A stretch of 64,000 bases of DNA from Actinomycetes bacterium (GTDB lineage: Bacteria > Actinomycetota > Acidimicrobiia > Acidimicrobiales > Acidimicrobiaceae): contig JAJZLS010000088.1 in NCBI GenBank assembly GCA_021803345.1, forward strand, positions 47,989-111,988. The letters are read 5' to 3'. How positions within the stretch are numbered: the stretch's first letter is position 1; each line of letters begins with the position of its first letter. The notes under the pieces are model-generated. The model worked only from the letters and a program-made list of their open reading frames with translations, was not told the DNA's origin and did not search any database. Below, piece after piece: positions 63,401-64,000 of this stretch. Both the position numbers and the translations under genes were made by a program.

Positions 63401-63889
63401 TCATGCCACTAGCCCTTCAGGTGGTTGACGCTTCACTGGGCCGCTGTGCTCAGCCCCTGTGGGCTTTTGCTGCAGTGTCCATCTGCGTCCTGTGACCCCC
63501 CAAAGGGGACCCAGTCCTGTGGTGAGAATGTTCTTTGCTGTGTTGATGTCTGCATTAGTGGTATGTCCACAGACGATGCAGCTAAAGACCGCTTGGCTCT
63601 TACGGTTGTCTTTAGCTACTTCTTCGCACTGGGGACAGGTTTGAGATGTGTGCTTAGGATTTATGGGTATAACAAGTACGGGAGAACTAACGTTAGCTGC
63701 TTTGTCCTCCAGTCTTTTTCTAAATAGCGACCAGGCTTGGGATCTATTCAGCCCTCTCTTCTGGGCTACGTTCTTATCTGGGTTGTCTTTGGTTCCCTTA
63801 GAAGAACGGGACATGTTCTCAACTTTTAGATCCTCTATGACAATCAGGTCATAACTACAGACCAATTCAGTAATAGTCTTTTCTACCCA
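63401..63889 (-). pseudogene. tnpB: TnpB remnant (IS200/IS605 group), 5' truncated
   Basis: The frame encodes the C-terminal part of TnpB, the RNA-guided nuclease of IS605 elements. RuvC-II is YDLIVIEDLKV; the zinc finger is CPQC ... CIVCG; RuvC-III is NADINTAKNIL. Homology can be read upstream of the first start codon, as far as WVEKTITELV (to about 63889), so the gene is cut rather than short. The N-terminal wedge domain and RuvC-I Asp, about half the protein, are missing. No tnpA is seen. The remainder to the window end does not resume it. Confidence 0.8.
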
Positions 63890-64000
63890 GCAGCTGAGAA
63901 GCCCTTGAGAGGGCTCGCCGTGAGGAGTGAAGATTCAGTACTGGCGCCGAATCCGGGTTTGTTGGTTTGAAACATTGCCTTGAGTCTTTCAAGATGAGAG
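63890..64000. other. short unassigned segment at the window end
   Basis: After the point where TnpB homology stops there is a small inverted repeat, AGCCCT-TGAG-AGGGCT (63900-63915), and then sequence with no recognised gene. It may be flanking DNA exposed by the truncation. Confidence 0.3.

Overview
The window looks like a chromosomal segment of a moderate-GC member of the Actinomycetota. The order xerC-whiG-rpsB-tsf-pyrH-frr-cdsA-dxr-rseP-ispG-proS, followed by rimP-nusA-ylxR-infB-rbfA-truB-ribF-rpsO-pnp and then dapB-dapA-rnj-ftsK and rimO-pgsA-cinA-recA-miaB-miaA-dapF-hflX, is the actinobacterial housekeeping arrangement. A WhiG-type sigma gene next to rpsB, a CdsA with a long disordered N-terminus, and a LexA box of the CGAAC-N4-GTTCG type at recA agree with this. 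An Acidimicrobiia-like lineage is my inference from gene order, moderate GC and frequent TTG/GTG starts; no 16S rRNA is present to confirm it.

Left arm (1-22,300), accessory. A 3' gene fragment, a lone FabH and an MFS exporter come first. A gene-poor stretch (about 2,800-5,340) follows, with a decayed IS1634-type transposase and a second FliA/WhiG-like sigma factor. Next is a catabolic island (5,338-13,604) built from two divergent units. The minus-strand unit runs Zn-alcohol dehydrogenase, LigK/ProA-type aldolase, LigJ-type hydratase, phthalate-4,5-dioxygenase-like Rieske oxygenase, an unrecognised 168-residue protein and a PanB-like protein without the catalytic glutamate. The plus-strand unit carries a Pht5-like 4,5-dihydroxyphthalate decarboxylase homologue, an RpiB-type isomerase and a Cys-nucleophile alpha/beta-fold protein. 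Together they suggest a phthalate-type aromatic acid route converging on the protocatechuate 4,5-cleavage (oxalomesaconate) branch. No ring-cleavage dioxygenase, electron-transfer reductase or cis-dihydrodiol dehydrogenase is encoded here, so the pathway is incomplete or uses unusual enzymes. prfC, amt, a YggT protein and a FUSC-family membrane protein follow.

Right arm (20,640-63,353), core. This is a dense, almost entirely plus-strand set of operons for translation (rpsB, tsf, frr, proS, infB, rbfA, rpsO, prfC on the left), tRNA and ribosome modification (truB, rimO, miaB, miaA), transcription (nusA, whiG), RNA decay (pnp, rnj), isoprenoids (dxr, ispG), phospholipids (cdsA, pgsA), diaminopimelate/peptidoglycan (dapA, dapB, dapF, a PBP5-like carboxypeptidase), chromosome handling (xerC, ftsK, recA) and proteolysis (rseP, M16 peptidase). 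Many junctions are start/stop overlaps. Regulatory structures include a SOS-type recA promoter with the LexA box in the spacer, a terminator-like hairpin ahead of rimP-nusA, a long leader hairpin ahead of pnp and a 28-bp perfect palindrome across the infB stop codon.

Right edge (63,354-64,000): a 5'-truncated IS200/IS605-type TnpB remnant on the minus strand whose right end abuts the hflX stop codon. I saw no rRNA, tRNA or CRISPR array.
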